The notes beneath the pieces are model-generated. The model made no database searches and was not told where the DNA came from. It saw nothing but the letters and a program-made list of their open reading frames with translations. Positions 9,081-17,493 of a DNA stretch of 64,000 nt are shown here, one piece after another. Made by a program: the position numbers and the translations under genes. The stretch spans positions 310,001 to 374,000 of the forward strand of contig NZ_JAGYJK010000018.1 in the NCBI RefSeq assembly GCF_018402175.1. Direction: 5' to 3'. How positions within the stretch are numbered: the stretch's first letter is position 1; the number at the start of each line of letters is the position of its first letter. This DNA comes from Yoonia sp. Lineage in GTDB: Bacteria > Pseudomonadota > Alphaproteobacteria > Rhodobacterales > Rhodobacteraceae.

Positions 9081-9454
9081 GCGTTCCAACCCCCTTCCAA
9101 CCCCCATTCCAGCCGGGTGCCAAAGTGCCTTCCAACCCCCATTCCAACCCCGTTCCAACCCCTGTTCCTTCCACCCCCCTTATACCCCCCGAGGTTGGAA
9201 CTCCCGCCCTTGGGGCGGGAGCCAACAGCCACCCGCCAGCGGTGGCCGTAGAACCACGCATCGAGACTGCGCCCAACGGTGAGCAGACGCTGATCTACCA
9301 GACCCGCGATGAAGGCATCAAAGCTCATCAACTTTTTTTGGCCGTTGCTGTTACGAATTTGGGAGACGCTCGGCTGACCAAATCGCTTGCCGTGGACGTC
9401 TTGAGAACTTCTAATCTACTTCCACGAACCCGAACCGCACCAGCCTGTCTCTGA
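9077..9454 (+). CDS. Possible proline-rich protein over iteron-like repeats
   Basis: A 125-residue frame whose ATG overlaps the primase stop (ATGA). The first 45 residues are low-complexity Pro/Phe/Asn, produced by the repeated TTCCAACCCC units. The rest (NGEQTLIYQTRDEGIKAHQL) looks more like normal protein but is not recognised. The last 44 bp run antisense into the terminase gene. The repeats may be kept for DNA function rather than coding, so reality as a protein is uncertain. Confidence 0.4.
   Translation: MSVPTPFQPPFQPGAKVPSNPHSNPVPTPVPSTPLIPPEVGTPALGAGANSHPPAVAVEPRIETAPNGEQTLIYQTRDEGIKAHQLFLAVAVTNLGDARLTKSLAVDVLRTSNLLPRTRTAPACL
9084..9199. repeat. Iteron-like array, possible replication origin
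   Basis: TTCCAACCCC or close variants start at 9084, 9095, 9107 (degenerate), 9130, 9142 and 9153, with a partial copy near 9165 and an inverted copy GGTTGGAAC at 9191-9199. Spacing is 11-12 bp, or 23 where one is missing, so the units lie on one helical face. The array directly follows the primase-helicase gene, where satellites often carry their origin. The minus strand is also G-run rich and could form quadruplexes. Confidence 0.5.
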
Positions 9455-9842
9455 TCTCTTGCTCGATCATTTCCACCGAGCGTTCCTGTGTCGTGATTTC
9501 AACTTTGTCTGTGAACATGCCGAGGTGACGCCCGATAAGCTCCAACGCCCGCACACGAGTGCTATCGGTCTTCGCTTCCAGTGCCTCATGCTCAAGCCGC
9601 TCTAGGACGGCCTCCGCGTGACTGAGCCGCAACATGCGCCGCTCCTCCTCTTGCTCCGCCCTTAACTCCTGAACCCTTAGAGCGACCTTGGGGTTTGTCG
9701 CGAGGCGGCATGATTCCACCCATACGGTCTCAGGCTTCATGCCTTCGGCATCATAGGCCTGACGGTAGGCAGTGGTCGCGGGGATACCGTCGACAATGCC
9801 GAGGGCAAAAGCATTCTGCTTAGCGGTGAGCTGGGCTGACAT
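9411..9842 (-). CDS. terS: Phage small terminase subunit
   Basis: A 143-residue protein of the terminase small-subunit type. The N-terminal HTH (LTAKQNAFALGIVDGIPATT then AYRQAYDAEGM) would bind pac DNA. The middle is a long acidic coiled region (VQELRAEQEEERRMLRLSHAEAV trimmed here to its key features), and ALELIGRHLGMFTDKVEI is the hallmark C-terminal motif. No large terminase, portal or capsid gene is present in the island. A lone terS is a known trait of phage satellites that redirect helper packaging. It is transcribed against the primase, converging with the frame at 9077-9454. A 19-bp palindrome lies 27 bp upstream. Confidence 0.85.
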   Translation of the reverse strand: MSAQLTAKQNAFALGIVDGIPATTAYRQAYDAEGMKPETVWVESCRLATNPKVALRVQELRAEQEEERRMLRLSHAEAVLERLEHEALEAKTDSTRVRALELIGRHLGMFTDKVEITTQERSVEMIEQEIRDRLVRFGFVEVD

Positions 9843-9868
9843 AAAACTTGCTCATAACTAGTTTCAAT

Positions 9869-9887
9869 AATGTAATATTATTACATT
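9869..9887. promoter_or_regulatory. Palindromic operator-like site upstream of terS
   Basis: AATGTAATATTATTACATT is a 19-bp perfect palindrome (9-bp arms, one central base), 27 bp before the terS start codon. It is far more AT-rich than its surroundings and could be a repressor or activator site and/or overlap a -10 element. Confidence 0.5.
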
Positions 9888-9964
9888 AATGTTCTTCTAC
9901 TCAAGCCTATTGTTCGGATCGTAAAAGTTGGCGTTCCGAACGAGTAAGCCGAACGCCAGTGGGG

Positions 9965-10705
9965 CGGCCTTCGCTGACCAAGGTCAAACGCTTCTACGAG
10001 GACTTCGAGTATCAGGCGGCGTCCTGAGACAAGCCGCGCCGTGTTATAACTAAGATCGAATGGCATCCGGCGAGTTGTTCCCGCGTGTCGGCTTCATCGT
10101 CATCAACCTTCCCATGGGGCAGGATTGGGTGGTGCGGTTCTACAACCGGCGCGGCACCGCCCAGCAGCATATCAAGGAAGGCAAATACGCCTTCCACTGG
10201 ACTCGGCTGTCATGCCGGAAGTTACGCGACAATGAAGTGAGCCTACAGTTGCACGCACTGGCCTACAACCTCGCCACCTTCTTGCGCTGCATCGATCTGC
10301 CCAAGGCCATCGCCGACTGGTCGTTGACCAGCTTGCAGCTCAAACTGATCAAGATCGGCGCCCGCGTCGTCCGCCACGCCCGCGCCATCACCTTCCAGCT
10401 GGCCGAGGTCGCCGTCACCGGCCCGATGGTCCGCGCCATCCTCGCGGCCATCCGCCGATTGCGAGCGCCTCGGTCATGCGCATGACCGCGATCCACCCCC
10501 AAAATGAACGAAGGCGGCAGGACAGGTCTGTCCACTGCGCTGAAAAACTCCGTCGCCGACCCAGAATATGTCGGCTTAGCGGTATGATCCGGCCTGTTCT
10601 GGCGCCTTGCCCGCCCAACAACGCTGCTCAAGGCGGAAAAAGCTTGTCCAGCGGGCAAAATCAGGCGACCCTGACGTGATACTGCAGGCCACTTGGGGAA
10701 AGTCG
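9965..10705 (+). mobile_element. IS1380-family transposase 3' remnant with right end
   Basis: The plus strand gives the conserved C-terminal part of IS1380-type transposases (LTKVKRFYEDFEYQA, then IEWHP, GELFPRVGFIVINLPM, FYNRRGTAQQHIKEGKYAF, LQLHALAYNLATFLRCIDLP, IKIGARVVRHARAITFQLAE). A TGA replaces an expected Trp near 10026, and a one-base loss near 10070 shifts the frame. The element ends with CCACTTGGGGAAAGTCG (about 10689-10705), an inverted-repeat type also seen at 22623, 22932 and 28226. The 5' half is missing. Confidence 0.82.
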
Positions 10706-10707
10706 TA

Positions 10708-11058
10708 TTACAGCTTGAAATCAAAATGCTTGCGTACTGCTTCTTGGATCTCCCAAGTTCCCTTGAAGTCTGCTTCGACGACGAAGGCATCTCCGGCTTG
10801 AACAGTGACTGGCGTACCGCCGTCGGGCGTGATCACAATTCGGCCCGAGATCATATGTACAAATTCATAAGCAGAATATGTGGCGTGGTATGTACCGGGT
10901 GTTGCCTCCCACATGCCTGACAGCATGCTGCCATCTGCATTTTTATGCAAAGCCCATGTGCGCATTGTTGGACTGCCGTCAACAACAACCCAGCCATCCA
11001 AATCATTGGTGTCTGGCACAGCACTTGGGTCGACCGAGAGCTTGGTAATGGTGTTCAT
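10708..11058 (-). CDS. Cupin (EutQ/DUF861-type) protein
   Basis: A 116-residue single-domain cupin. The beta-barrel signature is visible as LSGMWEATPGTYHATYSAYE, FVHMISGRIVITPDGGTPVT and VQAGDAFVVEADFKGTWEI, matching the cupin_3/DUF861 group, whose members are often annotated as ethanolamine-utilisation or ureidoglycolate-hydrolase-like. The start at 11058 is chosen because AAAGGT lies upstream; a longer frame to 11142 has a non-native-looking N terminus. The stop codon lies 3 bp from the IS1380 end, so the 3' flank was replaced by the element. Substrate is unknown. It is probably island cargo. Confidence 0.75.
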   Translation of the reverse strand: MNTITKLSVDPSAVPDTNDLDGWVVVDGSPTMRTWALHKNADGSMLSGMWEATPGTYHATYSAYEFVHMISGRIVITPDGGTPVTVQAGDAFVVEADFKGTWEIQEAVRKHFDFKL

Positions 11059-11524
11059 TGTGAGACCTTTGAGAATTGGATCGATTTTTTTCATAAGCTT
11101 TACTGACCAACACCTACTATTGCTTAGGGCGGCAGTCACCAACGATCATGAGCTTTTTAGTCAGGTGCATTATTGAAGCACCACCACCCGCAAAGCGACA
11201 AAAATGACCGCTCAAAAGCCAACGTAAAGGCATTGATTGTGGAGCGGTTGGCAAAACCGGGGTAGGCGGTGTTTGAAACTTTCTTCATTTGGGCATTAGC
11301 GATTTCGCCAGAAGCGTAACGAACATTCTCGATAATTGCCAACCCCACTAAATAGGCGATGAGCGCGGCACTAGACAAAATCGGGGTCTGCTAAACCTGT
11401 TCCAACGCATTCCTTTTTCGTCGAAATCTCGATCTTTCGATGCAGCTGGTGCTGGCCGTCGCTGGGATCAACCAAGCAGCCTTGATAGCCTGAACCCAGC
11501 GATCCTTGCGGGGGCCACACCGGC
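11059..11524. other. Stretch without a firmly supported gene
   Basis: A 73-residue minus-strand frame at 11157-11378 (with YASGEIANAQMKKVSNTAY) has no recognised domain and no clear ribosome binding site. It could be the tail of a disrupted gene. The remainder appears non-coding. Confidence 0.4.
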
Positions 11525-11720
11525 AGCCCGGCGCGCCGGCTGGTGCCCGCACTGGTTGCAATGCGGTTCAACCCGGCACTCAAAGCTAAATAGGAAGCCC
11601 TCCGCACAGTCGGAAAACCCGCAAAGGTCGGCATCGTTGTCGTCATACGTAAGCTCATCGAAATGGCAAATGCGCTCGTCAAACTGACCGGATGTGGACG
11701 CTCAAAACCGCTTGATCAAG
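11525..11720 (+). mobile_element. IS110-family transposase C-terminal remnant
   Basis: The plus strand from about 11525 reads LVPALVAMRFNPALKAK, stop, EALRTVGKPAKVGIVVVIRK and LIEMANALVKL. This matches the C-terminal end of IS110/IS1111 transposases (RFNPxLKAxYxxLxxxGKPAKVAxxAxxRKLxxxANALL). A TAG replaces the expected Tyr codon. Nothing of the N-terminal DEDD domain is seen nearby, so this is a scar. Confidence 0.7.
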
Positions 11721-11798
11721 ACGGATACTCATGCCTGCCGCACTCCCTGCCCGCGCCTGTCGCGCTTTAGCATGGGGCGCGGCACGGTGACAGCAACC

Positions 11799-12821
11799 TT
11801 AGCCCCTCTTCCAGCCGGTCAGGAAGCTGGTGAGGTTGGCCCCAAGACCCGGTTGAAGATAGCCGCCTTCCTGCACGATCAGGGCGGGCAGGCCCATTCG
11901 CACAATCGCCGCCGCTATGCGGGCAAAACCCGGCGTGGTCACAGCAAAGCCCTTGAACGGGTCATTTTCATGCGCGTCCAGACCCAAGGCCACCACGATC
12001 ACATCCGCGCCGAACTCCGCGATCCGTTCCAGCCCCGTATCAAGGGCCGCCAGAAAGCCCGCGTCATCCGTGCCGCGCGGCAAAGGCAGGTTCAGGTTAT
12101 ACTCCAGCCCCGCCCCCGCGCCGCGTTCAATGGCATGGCCCCAGAAAAACGGATAGAACCGCGCGGGATCCGCATGGACCGAGACGGTCAGCACATCGCG
12201 GCGATGATAGAAGATGCCCTGCGTGCCATTGCCGTGATGCACATCCACGTCGAGGATGGCAGGCCGTTTACCCGCGCGTAAAAACGCCTCCGCCGCGATG
12301 GCGGAATTGTTCAGAAAACAAAATCCCCCCGCCAGATCGCCAAAGGCATGATGCCCCGGCGGGCGTGACAGGGCATAGGCGACCCCTGCCCCGCCCAGCA
12401 CCGCCTCCGCCCCGCTCAGCGCCGTTTGCGCCGACCAATAGGCAGCCTCCCATGTGCCTGCCGCGATGGGACAGGCGGTATCGGCCTGATGATAGCCCGC
12501 CTGTCCGACAGCAGATAAGGGATAGGAGGCTGAGCGGCGGTCGGGGTGGATATTCGGGATCACCTCATCACTCGCCCCGTCGATGCGCGACCAGCGGGCA
12601 TGGATCGTGCGCAGGAAATGCAGGTATTCCGGCGAATGGATTGCGGCCAGCGGCCCCATGCCGTGATCGCTGGGCGCGGCAAAGCTGCACCCGGCCTCAA
12701 CCGCCGCAGCATGAAGCACCTCGATCCGTTTGGGCTGTTCAGGATTGGGCGACATTGCGCCATTGGCCATGAACATTTTGGGATCATGCGCCCATTGGCG
12801 ATCATCGAGAAAGGCTTGCAT
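11799..12821 (-). CDS. Acetylpolyamine-amidohydrolase-like deacetylase (HDAC superfamily)
   Basis: A 340-residue zinc deacetylase of the histone deacetylase/AcuC/AphA superfamily that removes acetyl groups from small N-acetylated amines. Visible signatures are the His pair in LSRPPGHHAFGDLAGGFCFL, zinc ligands in ILDVDVHHGNGTQGIFY (Asp and His), the third ligand Asp in LGLDAHENDPFKGF, and the glycine-rich IVQEGGY. Length agrees with AphA enzymes. It is the last gene of the minus-strand cluster, 37 bp after the BKACE gene. In context it may deacetylate N-acetylated polyamines, or 4-acetamidobutyrate or its CoA ester. The start at 12821 lacks a strong Shine-Dalgarno sequence. Confidence 0.87.
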   Translation of the reverse strand: MQAFLDDRQWAHDPKMFMANGAMSPNPEQPKRIEVLHAAAVEAGCSFAAPSDHGMGPLAAIHSPEYLHFLRTIHARWSRIDGASDEVIPNIHPDRRSASYPLSAVGQAGYHQADTACPIAAGTWEAAYWSAQTALSGAEAVLGGAGVAYALSRPPGHHAFGDLAGGFCFLNNSAIAAEAFLRAGKRPAILDVDVHHGNGTQGIFYHRRDVLTVSVHADPARFYPFFWGHAIERGAGAGLEYNLNLPLPRGTDDAGFLAALDTGLERIAEFGADVIVVALGLDAHENDPFKGFAVTTPGFARIAAAIVRMGLPALIVQEGGYLQPGLGANLTSFLTGWKRG

Positions 12822-12858
12822 TGCTTTGGTTTCCTTTATTCTTTTGGCAGAGAGCGGA

Positions 12859-13785
12859 TCAGAACGCCACCTGATCCGGCCCTTTCAGACCCAGCATCGC
12901 CCGCACCTCATCCGGGCTGGCAAGGCTGTGGCCCAACCCCTCCAACATCTCGCGCAGCTTGGTCACCTGTTCCGCGTTGGACCGCGCCAGCACGCCTTTT
13001 GATAGGTAGAGATTATCCTCCAACCCCACGCGGACATGACCGCCGAGTGAGGCTGAGACGAGCGCCATCGGCATCTGCTGGCGCCCCGCAGCAAGGGTTG
13101 AGAAGAGGTAGTCCGTGCCAAACAACCGATCCGCCGTGGTCTTGAGATGCACCAGATGATCAGGTTCCGCCGCGACCCCGCCCAACACGCCCATCACGAA
13201 TTGGATGAAAAGCGGCCCCGTGACCAAGCCGCGATCACGGAAATGCGCCAGCATGTAAAGATGGCCCAGATCGTAGCATTCAAACTCGAACCGCGCGCCG
13301 CGTTCCGCCCCCATCAGGCGCAACACGCCCTCGATATCGCGGGGCGTGTTCTTGAATACCAGATCGTCGCTGTCGCGGAGAAACGGCTCCTCCCAATCAT
13401 GCTGCCAGTCGGTACGCTTGCCCAGCATCGGATAGAGGGCAAAGTTCATAGTGCCCATGTTCAGGCTGCACATTTCAGGCTCCGCCGCCATTGGACCCGC
13501 GATGCGCTCATGCAGCGGCATCACCGCGCTGCCGCCTGTCGAGAGGTTAATCACAGCATCGCAACCCGCCTTGATGCGCGGCAGGAAGGCCATGAAATTC
13601 TCAGGCCGCGCCGAGGGTCGCCCCGTCACCGGATCGCGCGTGTGCAGGTGCAGGATCGCGGCCCCGGCCTTGGCCGCGTCGATGGACTGATCGGCGATCT
13701 GGTCCGGCGTGATAGGCAGATGCGGCGACATGGACGGCGTGTGGATGGACCCGGTGATCGCGCAGGACAGGATGATCTTGGCCAT
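12859..13785 (-). CDS. Beta-keto acid cleavage enzyme (BKACE, DUF849)
   Basis: A 308-residue TIM-barrel enzyme of the DUF849/Kce family. It condenses a beta-keto acid with acetyl-CoA and releases acetoacetate plus the shortened acyl-CoA. Family marks are the start KIILSCAITGSIHTPSMSPH, AGAAILHLHTRDPVTGRPS (HxH metal ligands), VINLSTGG, MCSLNMGTMNFA, and the C-terminal HVRVGLEDNLYLSKG with its Glu. The gene starts 3 bp after the aminotransferase stop. Substrate class in this family varies; the aminotransferase and deacetylase neighbours point to a 3-keto-omega-(acet)amido acid. It has complete length. Confidence 0.9.
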   Translation of the reverse strand: MAKIILSCAITGSIHTPSMSPHLPITPDQIADQSIDAAKAGAAILHLHTRDPVTGRPSARPENFMAFLPRIKAGCDAVINLSTGGSAVMPLHERIAGPMAAEPEMCSLNMGTMNFALYPMLGKRTDWQHDWEEPFLRDSDDLVFKNTPRDIEGVLRLMGAERGARFEFECYDLGHLYMLAHFRDRGLVTGPLFIQFVMGVLGGVAAEPDHLVHLKTTADRLFGTDYLFSTLAAGRQQMPMALVSASLGGHVRVGLEDNLYLSKGVLARSNAEQVTKLREMLEGLGHSLASPDEVRAMLGLKGPDQVAF

Positions 13786-13788
13786 GGC

Positions 13789-15159
13789 TCAGACCTTTTC
13801 CGTCATGGCCCGAAGCGCCACCGGCGCAAAGGCACTCAGCGCGGCGGTGAGTTTCTCGATAATCTCATCCACATGCGCCTCACTCGCGGTCATGGGCGGG
13901 CAGACAAGGAAATGATCGCCCGCACGCCCGTCGCGGGTGCGGCGGGCATAGATGATCAACCCTTCCTCATAGGCCAGTTCCACCAGTTCTAGATAGGCGT
14001 TGAGCGCAGGTGGCAGCGGCTCCATCGTGTCGCGGTCCGCGACCAGCTCGAACGCCAGCAATAGCCCCTTACCGCGCACATCCCCGATAAAGGGGAAGCG
14101 GTCCATCAGCCCCTCCAACCGCGATTTGAGGATGGCGCCGATGCGGGCGGCGTTCTGGATCAGGCCTTCCGCCTCGATCACCTCCAACACCGCCAGACCA
14201 GCCGAGCAAGCCAGCGGATTGCCCGCATAGGAGAAGCCATGGGCAAAGCCGCCCTGATCCAGCACCGGGTTCACGATCCGGTCATGGGCGATCATCGCGC
14301 CCAAGGGCGCATAGCCTGCGCCAAACCCCTTGGACAACGCGATGATATCAGGGGCCACGCCCCAGTGATCAGCCCCCAGAAACGCACCCGTCCGCCCACC
14401 GCCGCACATCACCTCATCATGGATCAGCAGCACCCCGTGACGTGTGCAAATCTCGCGCACCGCCTGCATATAGCCCGCAGGCGGCACCAGCGCACCGGTT
14501 GAGGCACCGCCCACGGGTTCCACGATAAAGGCCAGCACGGTGTCGGGGCCTTGCGCCACAATCTCAGCCTCCAGCATGGCGACGTAATGGGTACCTGTGG
14601 CCAGATCATCGGGGTTCAGCCCGTCAAGATAGGCACGCGGCGCGGGCACCTTGGGCATCATCTGCATCATCGGCGCAAAAGGATCGGCCAGCGGGCCATA
14701 GCCCGTGATCGCCAAGGCACCCAACGTGCAGCCGTGATAGCTGGGACTGCGTGAGATCACTTTCCAGCGTGACCCCTGCCCCACGGCCAGCGCATATTGG
14801 CGCGCGATTTTCAAAGCAGACTCCACCGCCTCGGACCCGCCTGAGACGAAGAAGACCTTCTCCATCCCCTCGGGCATCAGGGCGGCGGTTTTCGCAGCCA
14901 GACGCTCGGACGGATCGGTTTCGAAATGCAACCGATACCCGAAGGTGGATTTGTCCATCTGCGCGCGCATCGCGGCCAGAACGGTGGGGTGCGAATGGCC
15001 GATATTGCTGACCATCGCCCCAGAGGAGCCGTCGAGATAGCGCTTGCCCTCGATATCCCACATATAGACATTACGCGCCTCGGCCAGCACGGGGCGGCGG
15101 GCGCGGGTCTGGTAGAACAGATGGCTTTCGGGCCGGGCATTCAGCAGGGGATGCGACAT
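13789..15159 (-). CDS. Class III PLP aminotransferase
   Basis: A 456-residue omega-amino-acid or beta-amino-acid transaminase of the class III fold. Markers are the N-terminal NVYMWDIEGKRYLDGSSGAM, the FFVSGGSEAVESALKIARQY phosphate cup, SRSPSYHGCTLGAL, the LLIHDEVMCGGGRTGAF segment with the PLP-ring Asp, and the Schiff-base Lys in IIALSKGFGAGYAPLGAM. The family transfers amino groups from terminal or beta positions to pyruvate or 2-oxoglutarate. It sits 12 bp after the ABC ATPase gene and 3 bp before BKACE, so its product is probably the beta-keto acid for BKACE. Confidence 0.92.
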   Translation of the reverse strand: MSHPLLNARPESHLFYQTRARRPVLAEARNVYMWDIEGKRYLDGSSGAMVSNIGHSHPTVLAAMRAQMDKSTFGYRLHFETDPSERLAAKTAALMPEGMEKVFFVSGGSEAVESALKIARQYALAVGQGSRWKVISRSPSYHGCTLGALAITGYGPLADPFAPMMQMMPKVPAPRAYLDGLNPDDLATGTHYVAMLEAEIVAQGPDTVLAFIVEPVGGASTGALVPPAGYMQAVREICTRHGVLLIHDEVMCGGGRTGAFLGADHWGVAPDIIALSKGFGAGYAPLGAMIAHDRIVNPVLDQGGFAHGFSYAGNPLACSAGLAVLEVIEAEGLIQNAARIGAILKSRLEGLMDRFPFIGDVRGKGLLLAFELVADRDTMEPLPPALNAYLELVELAYEEGLIIYARRTRDGRAGDHFLVCPPMTASEAHVDEIIEKLTAALSAFAPVALRAMTEKV

Positions 15160-15171
15160 ATCAGGGGTCTT

Positions 15172-16251
15172 TCAACTGGCAGGAAGGGCGGCGCAATCGC
15201 GCGGCAGCAGGCGCAGCATCACGCTATCGCCCGGCGCAAAAGGCGCAATATCAATCATGTTGATCGCCTGTAACGCGTGATCATTCACCCGCAGGAAATA
15301 GCGCGCGGCTTGACCCTGATAATCCACGCCCTCGACCGTGGCTTGGATCATGATGGCCGCGTCATCGGTGCTATCCGCTGGCATCAGTTTCAGCTTTTCT
15401 GCGCGGATCACCAGTTTGGCGGCACTTGCATCACCTAGTTTCGGGGCGCGACTGCGCGGGATCACGACGCGGGCAAAGCCCGGCACATCCAGCGCCAGCG
15501 CGTCGCCCTGACGGTCGGTCACACGCGCCTCAAGGATATTGGCAGCACCCAGAAAGCGGGCCACGAATTCGCTGGCGGGGGTGTTATACACCTCCTCAGG
15601 CGGGCCGACCTGTTCAACGCGGCCCTCGGACATAACGATGATCTGATCCGACATGGCCAAGGCTTCGGACTGGTCATGCGTGACGAAAATCGAGGTAACG
15701 CCAAGGCGTTTTTGGATATTCTTCAACTCGACCCGCATATCCTCGCGCAGATTGGCATCCAGCGCCGACAGCGGCTCGTCCAGCAGCAGCACATCGGGTT
15801 CCACCACCACGGCGCGGGCCAGCGCGATGCGTTGTTGCTGCCCACCCGACAGCGCGGATGGATAGCGGTCGGCCAGATGCGGCAATTGCACCAGCTCCAA
15901 CGCCTGCATCACGCGGCGCTGCGCCTCGGCCTTATCGATGGGGCGGTATTTCAGCCCGAAACCCACGTTCTGCGCCACGGTGCGATGCGGAAAGAGGGCA
16001 TAGTTCTGAAACACGATGCCCAGATTACGCTGGTGGATCGGGATATCATTCACCCGCCGCCCGTTGATGGTGATATCGCCCTCGGTCGGGTCCAAAAGCC
16101 CCGCCACCATCCGCAGGGTTGTGGTCTTGCCGCAACCCGATGGCCCGAGCAGGGTGCAAAAACTGCCCTCTGGGATATCCAGCGACATTTTCTGTACCGC
16201 CGTGAAGCTGCCGAAACGCTTGACGATATTGCCGAGGGTGACGGCGGCCAT
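15172..16251 (-). CDS. PotA-like ABC transporter ATPase
   Basis: A 359-residue ATPase of a spermidine/putrescine-type importer. Walker A GPSGCGKTTTLRMVAG, Q-loop VFQNYALFPH, signature LSGGQQQRIALARAV, Walker B DVLLLDEPLSALD and the switch His in IFVTHDQSEALAMSD are all intact. A C-terminal TOBE-type domain (about 240-359) follows, as usual for PotA/FbpC. It is the fourth gene of the operon (permease, permease, binding protein, ATPase), after a strong hairpin. Substrate cannot be read from the ATPase. Confidence 0.93.
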   Translation of the reverse strand: MAAVTLGNIVKRFGSFTAVQKMSLDIPEGSFCTLLGPSGCGKTTTLRMVAGLLDPTEGDITINGRRVNDIPIHQRNLGIVFQNYALFPHRTVAQNVGFGLKYRPIDKAEAQRRVMQALELVQLPHLADRYPSALSGGQQQRIALARAVVVEPDVLLLDEPLSALDANLREDMRVELKNIQKRLGVTSIFVTHDQSEALAMSDQIIVMSEGRVEQVGPPEEVYNTPASEFVARFLGAANILEARVTDRQGDALALDVPGFARVVIPRSRAPKLGDASAAKLVIRAEKLKLMPADSTDDAAIMIQATVEGVDYQGQAARYFLRVNDHALQAINMIDIAPFAPGDSVMLRLLPRDCAALPAS

Positions 16252-16275
16252 GGAGGGTCCTTTTTGGGTTCAAGC

Positions 16276-16300
16276 GGGATGTCCCACGATGGGACATCCC
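16276..16300 (-). terminator. Intercistronic hairpin between binding protein and ATPase genes
   Basis: GGGATGTCCCA (16276-16286), CGA loop, TGGGACATCCC (16290-16300) form a perfect 11-bp stem in the 66-bp gap. No T tract follows on the minus strand. It is better read as an mRNA-stabilising or attenuating structure, which in ABC operons typically keeps binding-protein mRNA more abundant than downstream mRNA. Confidence 0.6.
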
Positions 16301-16317
16301 AAAAGTTAACAAAATCT

Positions 16318-17460
16318 TCAGAATCCCCGCTGCACGCGGCTGAAGGTTTCGGACCATTCCGCTTCATTGCCGTTCCAATAGGCGGGATCGGCAAAGGTCA
16401 GCGCCTCCAACGTGCCGCTGGGGTCATAGGCGGGCAGCGTCGGGATTTTGCTCCCCAGATCGACTTTGGTGCCATCAAGCGCGGGCGGGTAGTTCTGCCC
16501 TTCCGCCACAGCGATCGAGGTTTCGGGGGCAAGCATGAAGTTCAACAACTCCTCACACGCCTCAACCGGGGAGCCTTTGATCACGAACAGGCATTCCTGC
16601 CAGCCAAAGCCATTGGGCGGGTCGTAATAGCCGATATCATGGCCCTGTTCCTGCAAGGCGGCGATGCGGCCTGACCAGCCCTCAGTCACGTAGATTTCTT
16701 CCTCGGCCAGCAGGCTCATCAACTCGGCCCCTGATCCCCAATACTTCAGCGCCAGATCGCGGTGGCTACGGATCGCGTCCCAGACCGCCTCGATATCGGT
16801 GATGTTGTTCGGGTCCTGCCCGGTCTGCAGCGCGCCATACCAGATGCGGGTGCGCCAGTCGGACCAGCCGCCGATCTTGTCCTTATAAGCCTCATCAATC
16901 AGGATTTTTGCGCCCTTCTCCTTCATCTCCTCGTCCGAGATATACTTGCGGTTATAGGCCAGCCCCGTCGTGCCATAGTTATAGGGCACAGCCGACAAAT
17001 AATCCGGCGTCACGCGGCGATAGGCATCGGTCAGCGCGTCCATCACCAAATCCATATTGGGGATATTGGCGATGTTCAGCTTGGTCGTCAGGTCAAGGTT
17101 CACATAGCGGGCATAGTCGAAGACGCCCGACAAATGGGCGATGTTATACTCGCCTTCCTGGCTTGAGCGGACCTGCGCCAGATATTCATCCCCGCCCGAG
17201 AATGTGCCATCCACCACATTGATGCCCGTCGCGGCGGTATAGGGATCAAAGGCGTGTTTGCGAAACGCCTCTGACACCACACCGCCCCAGCCGTCAAAGC
17301 GGACCTGCTGCACATCCTGTGCCAGCGCCGTGCGCGCAAAAGGCGTCTGCAACCCGTAGGCGGCCCCCGCGGCCCCGATCAGGCCCAGAAAATTGCGCCG
17401 GTCCAGATCGCCATTGCGAAAACGCTCAAGCAGGCGGTTATAACGTGTTGTATTGTCCAT
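16318..17460 (-). CDS. Periplasmic polyamine-type binding protein, Tat signal
   Basis: A 380-residue solute-binding protein of the PotD/PotF cluster. The N terminus DRRNFLGLIGAAGAAYG has a twin-arginine motif followed by a hydrophobic stretch, with probable cleavage after TALAQ, so folded export by Tat is likely. The mature part begins VQQVRFDGWGGVVSEAFRKH, with further family features in YGTTGLAYNRKYISDEEMKE and FVIKGSPVEACEELLNFMLA. It would deliver the substrate to the two permeases encoded upstream in the operon. A strong hairpin follows its stop. Specificity is not readable; positively charged or zwitterionic amines are typical for the family. Confidence 0.9.
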   Translation of the reverse strand: MDNTTRYNRLLERFRNGDLDRRNFLGLIGAAGAAYGLQTPFARTALAQDVQQVRFDGWGGVVSEAFRKHAFDPYTAATGINVVDGTFSGGDEYLAQVRSSQEGEYNIAHLSGVFDYARYVNLDLTTKLNIANIPNMDLVMDALTDAYRRVTPDYLSAVPYNYGTTGLAYNRKYISDEEMKEKGAKILIDEAYKDKIGGWSDWRTRIWYGALQTGQDPNNITDIEAVWDAIRSHRDLALKYWGSGAELMSLLAEEEIYVTEGWSGRIAALQEQGHDIGYYDPPNGFGWQECLFVIKGSPVEACEELLNFMLAPETSIAVAEGQNYPPALDGTKVDLGSKIPTLPAYDPSGTLEALTFADPAYWNGNEAEWSETFSRVQRGF

Positions 17461-17493
17461 ATTTCAATCTCCTTGGTTGGGGTGAATGCGGTT

